A stretch of DNA of 64,000 bases from Hydractinia symbiolongicarpus (taxonomy: Eukaryota > Cnidaria > Hydrozoa > Anthoathecata > Hydractiniidae), in contig NC_079886.1 of the NCBI RefSeq assembly GCF_029227915.1, positions 15,042,501 through 15,106,500 of the forward strand, given 5' to 3'. Position 1 is the stretch's first letter, and each line of letters begins with the position of its first letter. A program made the translations under genes and the position numbers. The notes under the pieces are model-generated. The model was not told the DNA's origin, searched no databases, and worked only from the letters and a program-made list of their open reading frames with translations. This document shows, one piece after another, positions 10,639 to 22,127 of the stretch.

Positions 10639-11734
10639 AAAATTTTGTTTTAAATATTGAATTGAAAATAGATTCAACATTCTTGTGTGAAACGAAAGTG
10701 TCTAAATTAAGCTATTCAAAAAAAATAAATTTCAAAATACTACCAATTATTTAAGACTGCTAAAACACGGTTCCAAAAGGTCTGGGTTGCCACTGACGCT
10801 TGTCTGTTTGTGCGTCTGTTTGTCCTTCTGTTACGGTAACACGAAATACGATATATAAAGGACGGTCACCCAGTCTCTTTCATGATACACATATTTTGTC
10901 TCTGCGAGAAAAAACGCCGTGGTACAGAAACAAAAACGTACATTTTTCTTGTACAAAGAAATTCGGACTTCAAATTTTCGGACCTTAAATTTTCTAGCGT
11001 TTTTTCAGCCGAATTTCGGACTTTTGCTTAACTTTTGTAAAGCTCCAAATTACTGAGAGAGACACCAAAATTCTTAAAATTTCGAAGCAACCGAGGAAAA
11101 CTATGAATTTTGTATAGATAATAAACCTTAAAATAAATTCCATTGAAAAAGTAAAGTGTTTTTGAAAAGTTTGCCGCAAACAGTGGCTTGAAAAATTCGG
11201 ACAGAAAGAATTTTGGACGTTATTAAATTCGGACTTTTCGAATGTTTGAAAATAAAAATGTCCGAATTTTTTTGTATTTAATGTAGCCGTCGTCTGTTAG
11301 TGCGTGGAAACACAAAATGCGATATATAAAGGACGGCCGATCCCGTGGATTTTTCCATGGGGAACAACTGTATTATGTCTGTGTTATGTCATACAATGCC
11401 GTATAAAAGAACGGGCGAACCCATGTTTTTTCTACGCGCTACCGGAACTGCTGCATTCTTACTGCCAGGGTTAAAAAACACAATCTCCTGGCCTACAACT
11501 TGAGCTGTCTAAAACCACTTCTTTTGTGACTTGCCTAAAGTGTAACTACAATCTTCCACAAAAATATGGTTCTCACTCCCCTTTTTGTGGCATTTAAGGT
11601 GGTCCTATACCTGAAATGGTAAAATCCGATTAACTGCATTGTGTGCTTTTATTTTTTGACTGAATGTACCATTACATGTATAAAATACAATAAAAAAAGC
11701 ATAAATTGTGTTTTATTTTCTAAAAAATATATTA
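10639..11734. other. Non-coding stretch with a duplicated motif
   Basis: No gene is seen. A block with cgatatataaaggacgg occurs twice (near 10848 and 11320) in related contexts (cacgaaatac.. / cacaaaatgc..), each after a tctgtt-rich tract, so this is part of a dispersed repeat. The rest is AT-rich. Confidence 0.45.
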
Positions 11735-11960
11735 CACTCGAAACACCTTAAATGCTGTGTGCGCTTCACTCGATTTACCATATACTGCATACCTGCACTA
11801 AAGCGCTTCATCTGACTGTTTGGCACGGTTTATAATTTGTATTAATTTTTTCATCAAGCGTTTTATGCCAGGTTACTTGTGTCTTAACCCAGGATTTCTC
11901 TGTGGTGTAAATTCCAAGTGTATATAATTTTCAACTGTAAAGTTTTGTATATATATTTAT
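11735..11960. repeat. Dispersed repeat R2 upstream of a tRNA-like unit
   Basis: It shares the order ttacac.cgaaac.ccttaaatg, gtgcgcttcactcgattta, catacctg..ctaaagcgct, gttacttgtg.cttaac with 18185-18444, 40330-40490 and 41665-41830. Here and at 18185 it runs into a tRNA-like unit after a tatataatttt..ctgtaaagtttt linker. Confidence 0.65.
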
Positions 11961-11993
11961 GCCCTGCTGGTCTAATGGTTATGACACTCATGA
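11961..11993 (+). ncRNA. Truncated tRNA-like unit
   Basis: It matches the first 33 nt of the 68-nt tRNA-like family (acceptor 5' strand, D-arm, start of the anticodon arm to CTCATG). It then stops abruptly and joins the CCTTGCC minisatellite. Box B is missing, so it should not be an active pol III unit. Confidence 0.6.
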
Positions 11994-12360
11994 AAAAACC
12001 TTGCCTACCTGAATGCCTTGCCTACCCCTGCCTTGCTGATTCCTCTTCCTGTTTCCTTGCCTGCCTTTGCCGTGCCATTTCCTTGCCGTGCTTAATGCCT
12101 TTGCCTTGCCTGTGCTTCCCATGCCTTACCTACCCCTGCCTTGCTGATTCCTCTTATGTGTCCTTGCTAACCTTCCTATCTATGCCTTTTGTGGAGCCTG
12201 CCTACCTTTCCTATGCCTTTTCTGGTGCATGCCTAACTATGCCCTTGCCTCTGCCTCCCATGCCTTGCCTACCCCTGCCTTGCTGATTCCTCTTCCTGTT
12301 TCCTTGTCTGCCTTTGCCCTTTCCTTGCCGTGCTCAATGCCTTTGCCTTGGCAACCTCTT
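11994..12360. repeat. CCTTGCC-type minisatellite (second tract)
   Basis: Tandem, irregular pyrimidine-rich units (tgccttgcctacccctgcct, tgctgattcctcttcctgtt) as at 4641 and 19075. It is followed by gcaacactttctatattg and an R1 head. Confidence 0.75.
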
Positions 12361-12451
12361 CGCAACACTTTCTATATTGTTAGAAACCAAGTAAAGCCAG
12401 TGAGTGTGTTGTAGCTCTATGAAGTACAGTGTAATGCAAAAAAATAAAGAA

Positions 12452-13150
12452 TTGCGGAGCAAAGCGGAGCCCATTTTCTCATTAAATAAGCCAAATACAA
12501 GGGACGGAGGAGAGTGTATAGGATTTCCGCACCTATACATCATTTTTTTGCGGAGCGGAGTGAAGGGGAGCGCCAGCGAGCCGAGCGCAGCGAAGCTATT
12601 TTCCTCGTTCCCATAAATATATTAGAGCGTATCGAATTTCCGCGTTTTCTCCTAGTACATCAAATTTCAAAACGTCCGACTTTTGACCCACTTACCCAAA
12701 TATTTTTTATGGTCATTTCTTCCGTGAAAATCTGGTTCGTCGAGACCATGCCGTTTCCAGTTGAGATCAGGTCGGCATACGGCTTTAGCCACGGTCACTC
12801 TTACTAATATCACGTGACATTGTCTCACATACATAGCGCTTGAAATGAAAATTGCGTTGATGGCCATATTGGCTTGTTGGACGTAATGGACGGAAGGGCA
12901 TTTTCAAGAAAACGAAGAAAGGGTATGTTAGCTAGTATATCACTATTTTTTACATGTAATGAGCCCTTTTCTAGCCTCACTCACACCTAAAGCTAGCTAG
13001 TATAAAACTGCCGACTTAGCTGGGATAATATTAAAACTTAGATAGCATATATAGCTAGCTATAGCTAGCTAACTACTTTAAGAATAGTTAGCTAGCTCGA
13101 GCTTACACCAGTGCGGCTCAAGTTACAGAAACGGAAATTATTTCAATAAA
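12452..13150. repeat. R1 copy with internal deletion and doubled head
   Basis: There are two R1 heads (12452 and 12548), then the tctc.cacatagcgct and gttt/ttcaagaaaacgaagaaa blocks and a shortened TAGC-rich region. It ends at the ..accagtgcggctcaagttacagaa segment that also ends other copies. Confidence 0.7.
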
Positions 13151-13299
13151 TATGTATCGGGGAAACTTTAAATGTAATAACAAATAGTAATAACAAATGT
13201 ATATACATTTGTTATTACTGAGGCGTTTTAAATTCTGACAAGCGGTTCTCATGCAATCATCAACGCCTACTGAAAATCTTCAGATATATATATATATAA

Positions 13300-13737
13300 T
13301 TCATTTTTTGGGTTCAATCAAAACAAATTTTAGAAAAATGAAAAAATTTCCTGTTCGGGAAATCTCATAATTTTTTAAACCAGAAAATAATTTCACAATA
13401 AAGAAATATTTTCCGTTTTTGTAACTTGACCCGAACACCATTCTTGTTCCGTTTAACCTTCTTAGCATTTTCGATACATCAGCTTCTAAAGAAAATATGT
13501 CCCTGGTGCAAGTAATATTGCGTCCGGAACACACTACGGTATATACTGCTGATGCGGAAACCCCAGGAAATGTTTCATCAAGGCGAAGATGAAACAGTTT
13601 GATCGATTACCATGGAGCACGTGGGAACTTTGTTTTTTATACGATTCGTTATACAATTCAACCGAAAGGGGCATCTAAAATTTTTCGCTTGCGAACCTAG
13701 GGGACTCAGTCCCACGCTCCGCAACACTTTCTATACT
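13300..13737. repeat. Dispersed repeat R3 (copy 1), preceding R1
   Basis: It is similar over most of its length to 29090-29473: caccattcttgttccgttt, atattgcgtccg.aacacact.cggta and cgcttgcgaacctaggggac, ending tccgcaacactttctata. In both places R1 follows directly, so R3 plus R1 behaves as one unit. Confidence 0.7.
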
Positions 13738-14910
13738 AGTTGCGGAGAGAAGCGGAGGGCGCGTCAGCGCCCGGAGAGAAGCGGAGCCCATTTCCTCATT
13801 AAATAAGCCAAATATAAAAGAAAAAAGAAGTACGGTGGAGAGTATATAGGATTTCTATACGATTTCCGCGCCTCGTCCCCCTATACATCAAAAATATCCA
13901 TAATTCGGCCGTTTTTGAGTCAGTTTCCCAGCGATTTAATATGGTCATTCTTAATTACATTTTTTAGTAAGCGAGACAATATGTTTTTAGCACGGCGATG
14001 GAGTTTTTGTTGTTTTTTAACCAAGCGTAAATAGTGCTGTTTCCAGTTGAGATTAAGTTTGCCTACAATTTTTAGCCACGTGATACACATATTAATTTCA
14101 CTAATATCACATGACTTTTTTCTCGGACACATAGCGCCTCAAACTCAAACTTTCGTTAATCTAAGCTATATCGCAACTGACGGAAGGGCTTGTTCAAGAA
14201 AACGAAGAAAGGGTATTTTTAGCTAGCTAGTATATCACTATTCCTTTACATGTAATGAACTTTTTCTTATTCTCACTCACACTTAAGGCTAGCTAGCATA
14301 AAACTACTGACTGAGCTGGCTGGCATAAAATAGAGCAATAGAACAAACATATAACATATACAGCTAGCATAAAACTGGCTACAGAGCTAGCATAATTTTA
14401 ACTACTTAGCTGGCATAAAATTAGCTAATTAGGCTAGCATAAAATTATCTACATAGCTAGCATAGAAAAATTCTTTTGGACAGATTTTCAATGAGATAGG
14501 CCACCTAGCTTATACTTATGACACAGTATATAAGTGATATAATTCTACTCTGATTAGGAATGTCCCATTACATAGCTTGTTCTAGCGACAATCCACAATC
14601 GTCCAATTTTAGACCAAAGTTCAAGGGCAAAAAATGTTTAGCGAAATCAGCAAAAGTACATACCTAAATATAATTCTACAGATACTTCCCTTCCCACTTA
14701 CGAGGTCAAGTTGAGAACTTTATAACATTGAATGTTATAGAGGGGGTGAGAGCCATATTTTTTGTGAATGATTGTAGCTATAATGTAGGAACATCACAAA
14801 AGAAGCGGTGTAGTAGACATTGCCACGTTATAGATCAGGAAATTAACTTTTTTAACCCTGCCGGTGAGCATACACCAGTGTGGATTAAGTGACAAATGGA
14901 AATTATTTCT
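13738..14910. repeat. R1 copy
   Basis: Head with an inserted ggcgcgtcagcgcccgg segment, then the standard R1 order through the TAGC-rich part and on to the cacaatcgt, catacaccagtgtgg end segment. No coding sequence. Confidence 0.75.
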
Positions 14911-15817
14911 ATATTGACATCTATATTTATTATTAAGCCATTTTAAATTCTGAGAAGTGGTTCTTGTGCAATCTTCAACATGTATTGAAAATCTTTAAAT
15001 ATCTATATATATATATCGCATTCATTTTTTGACAGAAATTATTTCTATATCAAATAACCTTTTTTTACATCGTCTCGGGACTTCTGTGCCGAAAAACAGT
15101 CGTTGGGAGCATTTATCAGCTCCCAAAACTACAGGTCCTGGAAGGCGTCAGGTGGTGTTCGCGTTTACACCCAGGAGGACGACCGGAGGGGAAGGATGAA
15201 CATGAAGAGGAGAGGAGGCAGCTATAGCGGAGGGAGGGGAGGAAAGTGGTTTTAGGGTTTTTTTTTGTTTTAAGTTTATTTTTTGTTAATTTGTTCCAAC
15301 TTATTTTAGTTTATCAAGTTATGTGTATATATATATGAGAAAATTTAGTCTTTTTGTTGACGATGCAGCACTATAATTCTGTTCATTAACAATTGCGTCA
15401 AGATAGCTTTAGAGGGAGAAGTATTAAAGACTTTATACTTTAGTATTGTTCTTATTTTGTGGTAAAGTTTAGATCGGCGTTGTTCTTTAGTTTTCGAAGG
15501 TGATTGTTTAGTTTTTATTCTATCATCGACCACTTTTTGCAATTATTTATAAACTACAGACTGCGTACTTATTACTTTACATTTTCAAATATAAGCCTTG
15601 TTCTTTAGTTAAAATGTGAACATTTTGTTTGTTAATAATATATATATATAACGTATTTACTTGAAAAAGCAACACCCCTTCCCCGAATTATCTTCCTTTT
15701 TGGCGTAAATATTTAAAAAATGCCTTAAATAAGCGCCTCTATTTTCTCAGGAGGTGTTAATTTCACACCAACTATTTAAAGCAGCGCTTTTTTAAAATAA
15801 AATTTGTTAACATAATA
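14911..15817. other. Non-coding AT-rich stretch
   Basis: No supportable gene. A GA-rich patch lies near 15170-15245. A 65-residue minus-strand frame at 15345-15542 has no recognisable features and I do not call it. Confidence 0.45.
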
Positions 15818-16092
15818 CACGCTTTTTTTATAAGAATAGTGTTTTTTTTGTTGAGGGTGAAGTATTCTTATGATTTAGCAAAATATGGGGGTGAAGTATT
15901 CTTAATGTAGTCTTATTTTTCAGAGTAAAGTTTTTGTCACATGTATGAACAAGAATAACTATTTCGCGACAGCTGAATATGTTTCTTTTTCTAAGCAAAC
16001 TCACCCTGGAAATATTCTTAAGATATTCTTACAATTTAGGCAATTTTCACCCTGATATTCTTATAGAAGTTATTTTTATAAAAAAAAGCGTG
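15818..16092. mobile_element. Small MITE-like element with inverted termini
   Basis: The left end cacgctttttttataagaa and the right end ..tatttttataaaaaaaagcgtg are inverted copies of about 20 bp with one or two mismatches. Inside are mirrored gtgaagtattctta / ttttcaccctgatattctta segments. It has no coding capacity and I see no clear target duplication. Confidence 0.55.
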
Positions 16093-16609
16093 CAGTTTAG
16101 CCATCTTTCTTTGACACATACAATTTTTGTTAGATTTATTACTTTTATTGTTTAGTTTAGAGAGAAGATAGAGCTATATTGTGGTGTCCTTGATTTTATT
16201 TAATAAGTGCCTTATTTTAGAATATAAAATTAGCACCCCCCTTTGAGAACTTAATATTAAATAAGAGCCGCAGGTACTCAAGTACGGTACAGTTGAATTT
16301 TAAAAATTTTGTTTATAAAAGAATATAAACCATAAAATGTTGATATTTCTTTTTGAGAAGTTCCTTCTTTGTTTCACGTTTATAGGTGTCATTCATTTAT
16401 ATCAAAATCATAGTCCAAGCGGCAAAAATAATTTTTATGGTTAAAAAAGGAAAATTTAAGAAACTCCAATTATTTGAGCCTGAATCTGTTCTCATTTTGT
16501 TTTTATTTTTTGGAAAAATTTGAGTGCTTGTATGAAATTGTTCTTATAAAAATGCGTATATTTTTTTCGATATGCCGTTTTTACTTCCTAAAACAGTGAA
16601 TAATTTTAT
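16093..16609. other. AT-rich non-coding stretch
   Basis: I see nothing recognisable on either strand before the tRNA-like unit. Confidence 0.45.
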
Positions 16610-16677
16610 GCCCCGTTGGTCTAATGGCTACGACACTCATGCAAATGAGAGATCCGGGTTCGAATCCTGGACGGGGC
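16610..16677 (+). ncRNA. tRNA-like RNA with GNRA-closed arm (copy 2)
   Basis: Same 68-nt architecture as the unit at 4186. The acceptor stem is GCCCCGT/ACGGGGC: relative to the other copies (GCCCTGT/ACAGGGC) both strands changed together, which preserves pairing. Box B here is the canonical GGTTCGAATCC. The T-stem has one changed base on the 5' side only (CCGGG/CCTGG), leaving a G-T pair. The CTCAT-GCAA-ATGAG arm is identical. The typical tail is present for only about 65 bp, so this copy sits in a different context from the others and could be nearest to a source gene. Confidence 0.65.
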
Positions 16678-16984
16678 TAGGAAACACAATTATGCATCTA
16701 ACAACGGCCAGGTAATCCGTCGGTATACCTTATGGAGGGAAAAAACGAGTAAATTCGAGGTTTGGTGGGTTTCCCCCGACCAACATTTCCCCCCTGTTTT
16801 TTTCCCTGATAAGATACAAAGTCAGGGAGCCAGGGGTCAAAATTGGACAATCAAGGGCGGCAATTGACTTTGCTTTTATTCAAATACCCCAAATTTAACA
16901 AAATTAAATGTTGCCCATCGAACTTTTACTTGTAGATTAATTTGTATTTAATTTGAAATTCCCGGACTATAGTGTACAGTTTTA

Positions 16985-17880
16985 GGCACGTGATCCATGG
17001 GTCATTTGTACTAATATCAAGCGCCTTAAACTCAAACTTTCGTTTATCTAAGCTATATCGCAGCTGACAGAGGAAGGGCTTGTTCAAGAAAACGAAGAAA
17101 GGGTATGTTTAGCTCGTTAGTATATCACTATTTTTTGCATGTAGCTATTGAACCCATTCTTATTCTCACTCACACCTAAAGCTAGCTAGCTTAAAACTGC
17201 CGATTTAGATAGAATAATAATAAAACTTAGTTAGCATTTAGCTAGCTAGCTACACTGTTAGAGTTAGCTAGCATAAAAACAAACAAACAATGCAATATAG
17301 CTAGCATCAAACTAGCTACAAGGCTAGCATAAAATTAACTACTTAGCTGGGATAAAACAACCCATGTAGCTAGCAATAAGTTGCTATTTTTTGCTGGTAT
17401 AAAATCAGCAACATACCTAGCATAATAGAAAAATTTTTTTGGACAGATTTTCTACTTATCCTCTAGCTAGCTATTATACATATATACTACACAGTGAGTG
17501 AGATAATTCTACTCTGTAGGAATGTCCCATCATACAGCTTGTTCTAGCTACAATCGTCACAAAATGTGTTGTCTCTGGCAATTTTATACCAAACCCTAGG
17601 AACAAAAAAGTTTAGCAAAGTCAGCAAAAGAACATAGCCAGTTAGATACTTTGCAGATAGTACGTTCTGTTCGCACTCGTGATCAATGTTTATATACAGG
17701 TATGTCACGTGTAATTGTTTTCGTTGCTTAGCCACAAAAGGACAGTTCTTAACATTAAGGGGGAATAGAGTAGCTAGCTATATAGTGTACACACATCAGG
17801 AAATAAACTTTTTTAACCCTGCCGCTGAGCATACACCAGTGCGGCTGAAGTTACAGAAGCGAAAATTATTTCAAGTGTAT
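16985..17880. repeat. R1 copy lacking its head
   Basis: It starts within the gtacagttttaggcacgtgat segment and includes the ..ctaagctatatcgca, gttcaagaaaacgaagaaa and TAGC-rich blocks. It runs to the accagtgcggctgaagttacagaa end segment. Confidence 0.7.
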
Positions 17881-18184
17881 TCATTATTTCTTACCTAATT
17901 TCACTATATGTGTACAAATAATGTCCCAATAATTTATGTTTTTGTAACTTGACCTGATCCTTACACATGTGGCTCTAATGACGTTTTTGTTCAGTCTGGA
18001 ATAAGAGGTTTTCATCCTACTGTCATGAAAACTTGTTTGCAAAATAAACATATACTGCTGTTTGATTTTTAGCTGGACAGGGTAACAACGGGCTGTTTCC
18101 GTTGTTTTTTGAAACCGAAGTTGCATGGCACAATATGTAAATTGTGTTTATATTCAAGCTAAAGTTGAAGGAAATATATTTTGT

Positions 18185-18444
18185 GAATCTGAAAAATATA
18201 ATTACACCCGAAACTCCTTAAATGTCATGTGTTTCACTCGATTTACGATAAGGCGCTCCACCTGAATGTGTAGTACAGTTTACAATTTGCATTAACTGTT
18301 CCACCAAGCGTTTTTCGCCAGGTAACACAGTTACTTGTGACTTAACCAGCATTTTTCAAAATATTAATTAACTAGGCTGTGTGCTGTAAATTCCTAAGCG
18401 TATATAATATTCACCTGTAAAGTTTTAAAAAAATATATATTTAT
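18185..18444. repeat. Dispersed repeat R2 upstream of a tRNA-like unit (copy 2)
   Basis: Similar to 11735-11960, including ttacacccgaaactccttaaatg, gtttcactcgatttac and the linker tatataatattcacctgtaaagtttt just before the tRNA-like unit. Confidence 0.65.
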
Positions 18445-18512
18445 GCCCTGCTAGTCTAATGGCTTTGACACTCATGCAAATGAGAGATCCAGGTTCAAAT
18501 CCTGGACAGGGC
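18445..18512 (+). ncRNA. tRNA-like RNA with GNRA-closed arm (copy 3)
   Basis: 68 nt, differing from the 4186 copy at only a few positions in the D-region (gccctgctagtc..ggctttgaca). Acceptor, T-arm and the CTCAT-GCAA-ATGAG arm are preserved except for one acceptor pair (T7 to C). It is followed by the same long tail as copy 1. Confidence 0.65.
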
Positions 18513-19075
18513 TAGGTAAAAAACATAATTATCTTGCACCTACAACAACCAGGTTTTCATATAATAGGTAGTCTTTCAGTCGTAGAGGGGGGAGTTGCAT
18601 ACATTTATCAATTTCATTTATAGAACCTAAAAGTGCTTTGTTTTTTGTAATAGATCTATCACTTTATGGTAAAAAGTTTTGTGTTGATATACCTGGTAGG
18701 CACAAGAAACCAAAAAAGGCGTTTCTTAATAATTTTTTTTGCATTTCTCGTGGACTTCTCTGATTATTTCTATATCTTGACTTTTTAATGTTGTTGTCAT
18801 TGGAACCAAGTTAATCTCAGATTTATCAAAAAATGATATGTCGTTATGACCGATTGTTTAAATACTTGTAATGGCACATAATTCTGCTAACATGATTCAC
18901 TGTATATTGACCTGAGATAAATTTGAGACTTTTTTTTGAGATATTGAATTTGAAATATTTGCACCTCAATATTTTCTCTACTCCTGGACTAATATGATAC
19001 TTAACTTAGATATATTGAGTATACACAATCTTTGACTTGTAAGGTGGAGATTTTCATTAAAGTCATACACCGTTC
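18513..19075. repeat. Tail block linked to the tRNA-like unit (copy 2)
   Basis: It matches 4254-4640 in order and sequence, with an extra segment near 18560-18740 absent from the first copy. It continues into the CCTTGCC tract. Confidence 0.7.
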
Positions 19076-19275
19076 CATTGCCTTGCCAGCACTGACCGTG
19101 CCTTTCTTTGCCTACCCTTCCTATGCCTTTTCTGGTGCCTGCCTACTATGTCCTTGCCTGTGCCTCCCATGCCTTGCCTACCCCTGCCGTCTTGATTCCT
19201 CTTCCTGTTTCCTTGCTTGCCTTTGCCCTTTCCTTAGCGTGCTTAATGCCTTTCCCTTGGCAACCTCTCCGCAAC
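19075..19275. repeat. CCTTGCC-type minisatellite (third tract)
   Basis: The same irregular pyrimidine-rich array as at 4641 and 11994, ending in ggcaacctctccgcaacact. Confidence 0.75.
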
Positions 19276-19289
19276 ACTTTCTATATTGA

Positions 19290-19537
19290 TTGCAGTCAAA
19301 GCGGAGCCCATTTCCTCATTAAAAAAGGCAAATAAAGGCTGTATAGGATTTCCGCGTCTCGCCCCTATACATCAAAATATCAAGCACTCTTCCCCACAGT
19401 TTCGATTTCGTCCATTTTGGTTTTGTTTCCCAGCAATTTAATCTGGTCGTTTTTCCGTAAATCTCTGATTAAGCGAGACAACATAAATTTAAAACAACAA
19501 TGGGGGAGTTTTTGTTGTTATTTAAACATGGCGACAA
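19290..19537. repeat. R1 head fragment, cut by a MITE
   Basis: R1 head without its first bases (caaagcggagcccatttcct), continuing to ggagtttttgttgtta, where the 9-bp target duplication of the next element begins. Confidence 0.65.
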
Positions 19538-19546
19538 TGTGAGAAG

Positions 19547-20145
19547 GGAAGATGCTTTATCCAAAATGCGATTCCGTGGTTTTAAAATTAAATTATTTTT
19601 AGAATTATGTCATTCAAATATGACATATGTTGCGTAATACCAAAATGCATTGGGTGCGCATTTAGCAGGAGTTTGCGGAAAAAGCCTGGAGGCACATGTA
19701 CGTGTTTTGAGATTTTGTATACCGTTGAAGTTTTCAACTAAAATAAACCTTTCGAACTGTAATCATCGTTCAGTAATGGAAATAAATAAAACGAATATTG
19801 AAAATCTAGTTGGTAAGTTGTCAAAGTTTTTTTTATTATTCTTGGATATTTTAAAGAAAAAATAAAAGCTAGAAATAAATCAAAATCGAAAATTTTTTTC
19901 CACCGGATACTTTCACGAAGGAAATGGTTTTGTAAGAAATGTAGATAAATTTCTTCCAAAAAAACACATCTTCATTTAACATTTCTTTCCTGTTTTACCC
20001 AAATATCTACTTCCGCAATATAATCTAAGTAAATCGGGGATCTGGGTAATAAGTGCGACTAAAGGAAGCCATATTTAATGCCGAAGTATTTCAAATAAGA
20101 GTTAATTTTAAACCACGGAATGGCATTTTGGATAAAGCATCTTCC
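19547..20145. mobile_element. Mutator-like MITE with 9-bp target duplication
   Basis: The terminal inverted repeats are about 45 bp, starting GGAAGATGCTTTATCCAAAA on each strand with only one or two differences (19547-19591 and 20102-20145). The flanks carry an exact 9-bp direct repeat TGTGAGAAG at 19538-19546 and 20146-20154. Long TIRs with a 9-bp duplication are typical of MULE elements. The 599-bp interior has no transposase, so it is non-autonomous. Confidence 0.75.
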
Positions 20146-20248
20146 TGTGAGAAGGACCACGAGAATTTTACTGGAGAAAGACCACGAGAATTTTACTTTT
20201 TTTATCTATCGATCTCAAGTAGTAATATCCTTATTTAATTCTCATTAG

Positions 20249-20270
20249 TATGGTGGCCCATGGCTGCCAT
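20249..20270 (+). repeat. Left terminal inverted repeat
   Basis: 22 bp, exact reverse complement of 28711-28732, preceded by the CATTAG target duplication. It contains the first of five GGCCCATSGCTGCCA motifs. Confidence 0.9.
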
Positions 20271-20436
20271 GCAAAAAAAATAAACAAATATCAAAACAAT
20301 TTCATTTCAATTTCAAATCGAACTCATCTTAATTTCAAATCAAAATTGAAATCAAATCAAAATAAATTTACTTCGTTTAAATTCGATTTAAAAGTAAAAG
20401 TTACATTAATTTCAATCGAATTTGTTTTTAACATTG

Positions 20437-20451
20437 GCCCATCGCTGCCAC
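20437..20451. promoter_or_regulatory. Left subterminal motif, likely transposase-binding site
   Basis: GGCCCATCGCTGCCA matches the core of the terminus (with C for G at one position). Inverted copies lie at 28581-28595 and 28481-28495. Repeated subterminal copies of the terminal core usually bind transposase; that role is inferred here. The site is also about 60 bp upstream of the transposase start, so it could influence its promoter. Confidence 0.55.
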
Positions 20452-20509
20452 GCGAAAATGAAATCAAATTATATTTCGTTTCGGTACACGTTATATTTGA
20501 TAAACAAAG

Positions 20510-22127
20510 ATGGCGGCTTCTCCAGCGTGGGAAAATGATATCAATCTTGAAGAAGCATTGAAGAAACTTGTCAGGCAAAATTTACCTCGGCGTGATATAT
20601 TGAACTACATTATAATTAATAAATATACATTAATTAATATACATTATAATTGGAGCATAAGAACAATTGATAGAAGATTGCGCCACTTCAACATATACTA
20701 TTCGGATACAACGGTAACTGTTGAAAAGGTGCAAGAAGTTGTCAAAGATGAGTTAGAAGGGCCTGGAAGACTTTTAGGATATCGAGCCATGCAACAAAAG
20801 GTTCGACAAAAACACCTCTTGAATGTACCAAGAGCACTGGTGTATGACGTGATGTATGATCTTTCACCAGAGGACCTTGCAAATAGGCGACCAGGTCATA
20901 AAGAAAAAAAGGAGAAGAGTAATTTTGTTACAAAAGGCATAAATTGGGTATGGTCATTAGATGGTCATGATAAACTGATGGGGTATCAGAATTGGACATT
21001 CCCATTGGCAGTGTATGGGTGCAGTGATACAGCTAGCCGTAAACTTCTTTGGTTGCGTGTATGGGATTCAAATTCCAAACCAGAATTGATCGGTAAATGG
21101 TATTTAGAGCACTTATGTAAAACAAACATCATCCCTGCATATATTCGCATCGACAAGGGAACAGAAACTGGCGTTATGGCCACAATGCAATCACACTTGA
21201 GAAGAAATTGCGAAGACCTTGACGATCCCACTGAATCAGTGTGCTATGGACCATCAACTTCAAATCAAGTAAGTGTCATTTCTGATAGTCCAATATTGCC
21301 TAATTTCTTTTTCAAATACCTAATCGGCATTCTTGTTTTTAGATTGAACGTTGGTGGAAAGAGCTCCACGAGAGACTTGAGAAATATTTCAAGGATGGAT
21401 TACAATGGCTGACAGAAGAAAGACATTATGACCCACATAATGAAGCAGATAGGTAATGTAGAATAAAATGTATTCAGAAGAAAATATAACAGCATCATAA
21501 AAATTCTTCTAAAAATAGTAAACAAATAAAAAACAATCACTATACTCTTTCAGGAATATTATGAAGTACGTTATGATACCACTTATCCAGAGAGAATTGG
21601 ACGAATTTCGAGAAATCGTGTGGAACACTCATCGCATAAGGAAACAAAAAAATACCATTTTGCCTGATGGTATACCAAACCACATATACGATTTTCCACA
21701 AGAATATGACTTATTGGAATGTGGTATGCTTTTATTTTTTGATGATTGATTTTTTAAATACCTTAAAAGTACATATTCCGGCTTTTCTATAACGTATAAA
21801 TAGGGTATATAATATTTTACCCTATATATTGTGTTTTATCTATGTCAATAAATATTATATTATATATAAATTATATACACACGAAAATTAGTATGCCTAA
21901 GGTAATCAAAATGTAACAAAAATCTTTATATACATCCAGGTTTTCCTGTGAACGACAAAGAGCTGGAAGATGTAGCAGACTTATCAAATGTACTGAGTGA
22001 AACAACTGAAGATTACATTGATGAAGCATTCAGAAATAAATGTCAAAACATACTGCCAGATCCTGCAAAAATCTCCGCAACCAAATATGTAGAGTCTTAT
22101 TTACTGTTGAAAAGTAACATTACATAA
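20510..22127 (+). CDS. rve-type (IS3EU-like) transposase, four exons, intact
   Basis: Exons 20510-21268, 21343-21452, 21554-21723 and 21940-22127 join into 409 codons (408 residues plus TAA) with no break. All introns are GT-AG (gtaagt..ag, gtaatg..ag, gtatgc..ag). The N-terminal part is helical and HTH-like (residues 1-65: ALKKLVRQNLPRRDIL, SIRTIDRRLRHF). The integrase-fold core has D151 (WSLDGHD), D215 (RIDKGTE) and E255 (QIERWWKELHERL), a D-63-D-39-E spacing that reads as a complete DDE triad; E255 is in exon 2. The ATG is in good context (aaagATGG), 261 bp from the left terminus. It should cut and join the element's own ends. It ends 5 bp from the stop of the opposing kinase gene. Because the frame is intact, this copy could be recently active. 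Confidence 0.85.
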
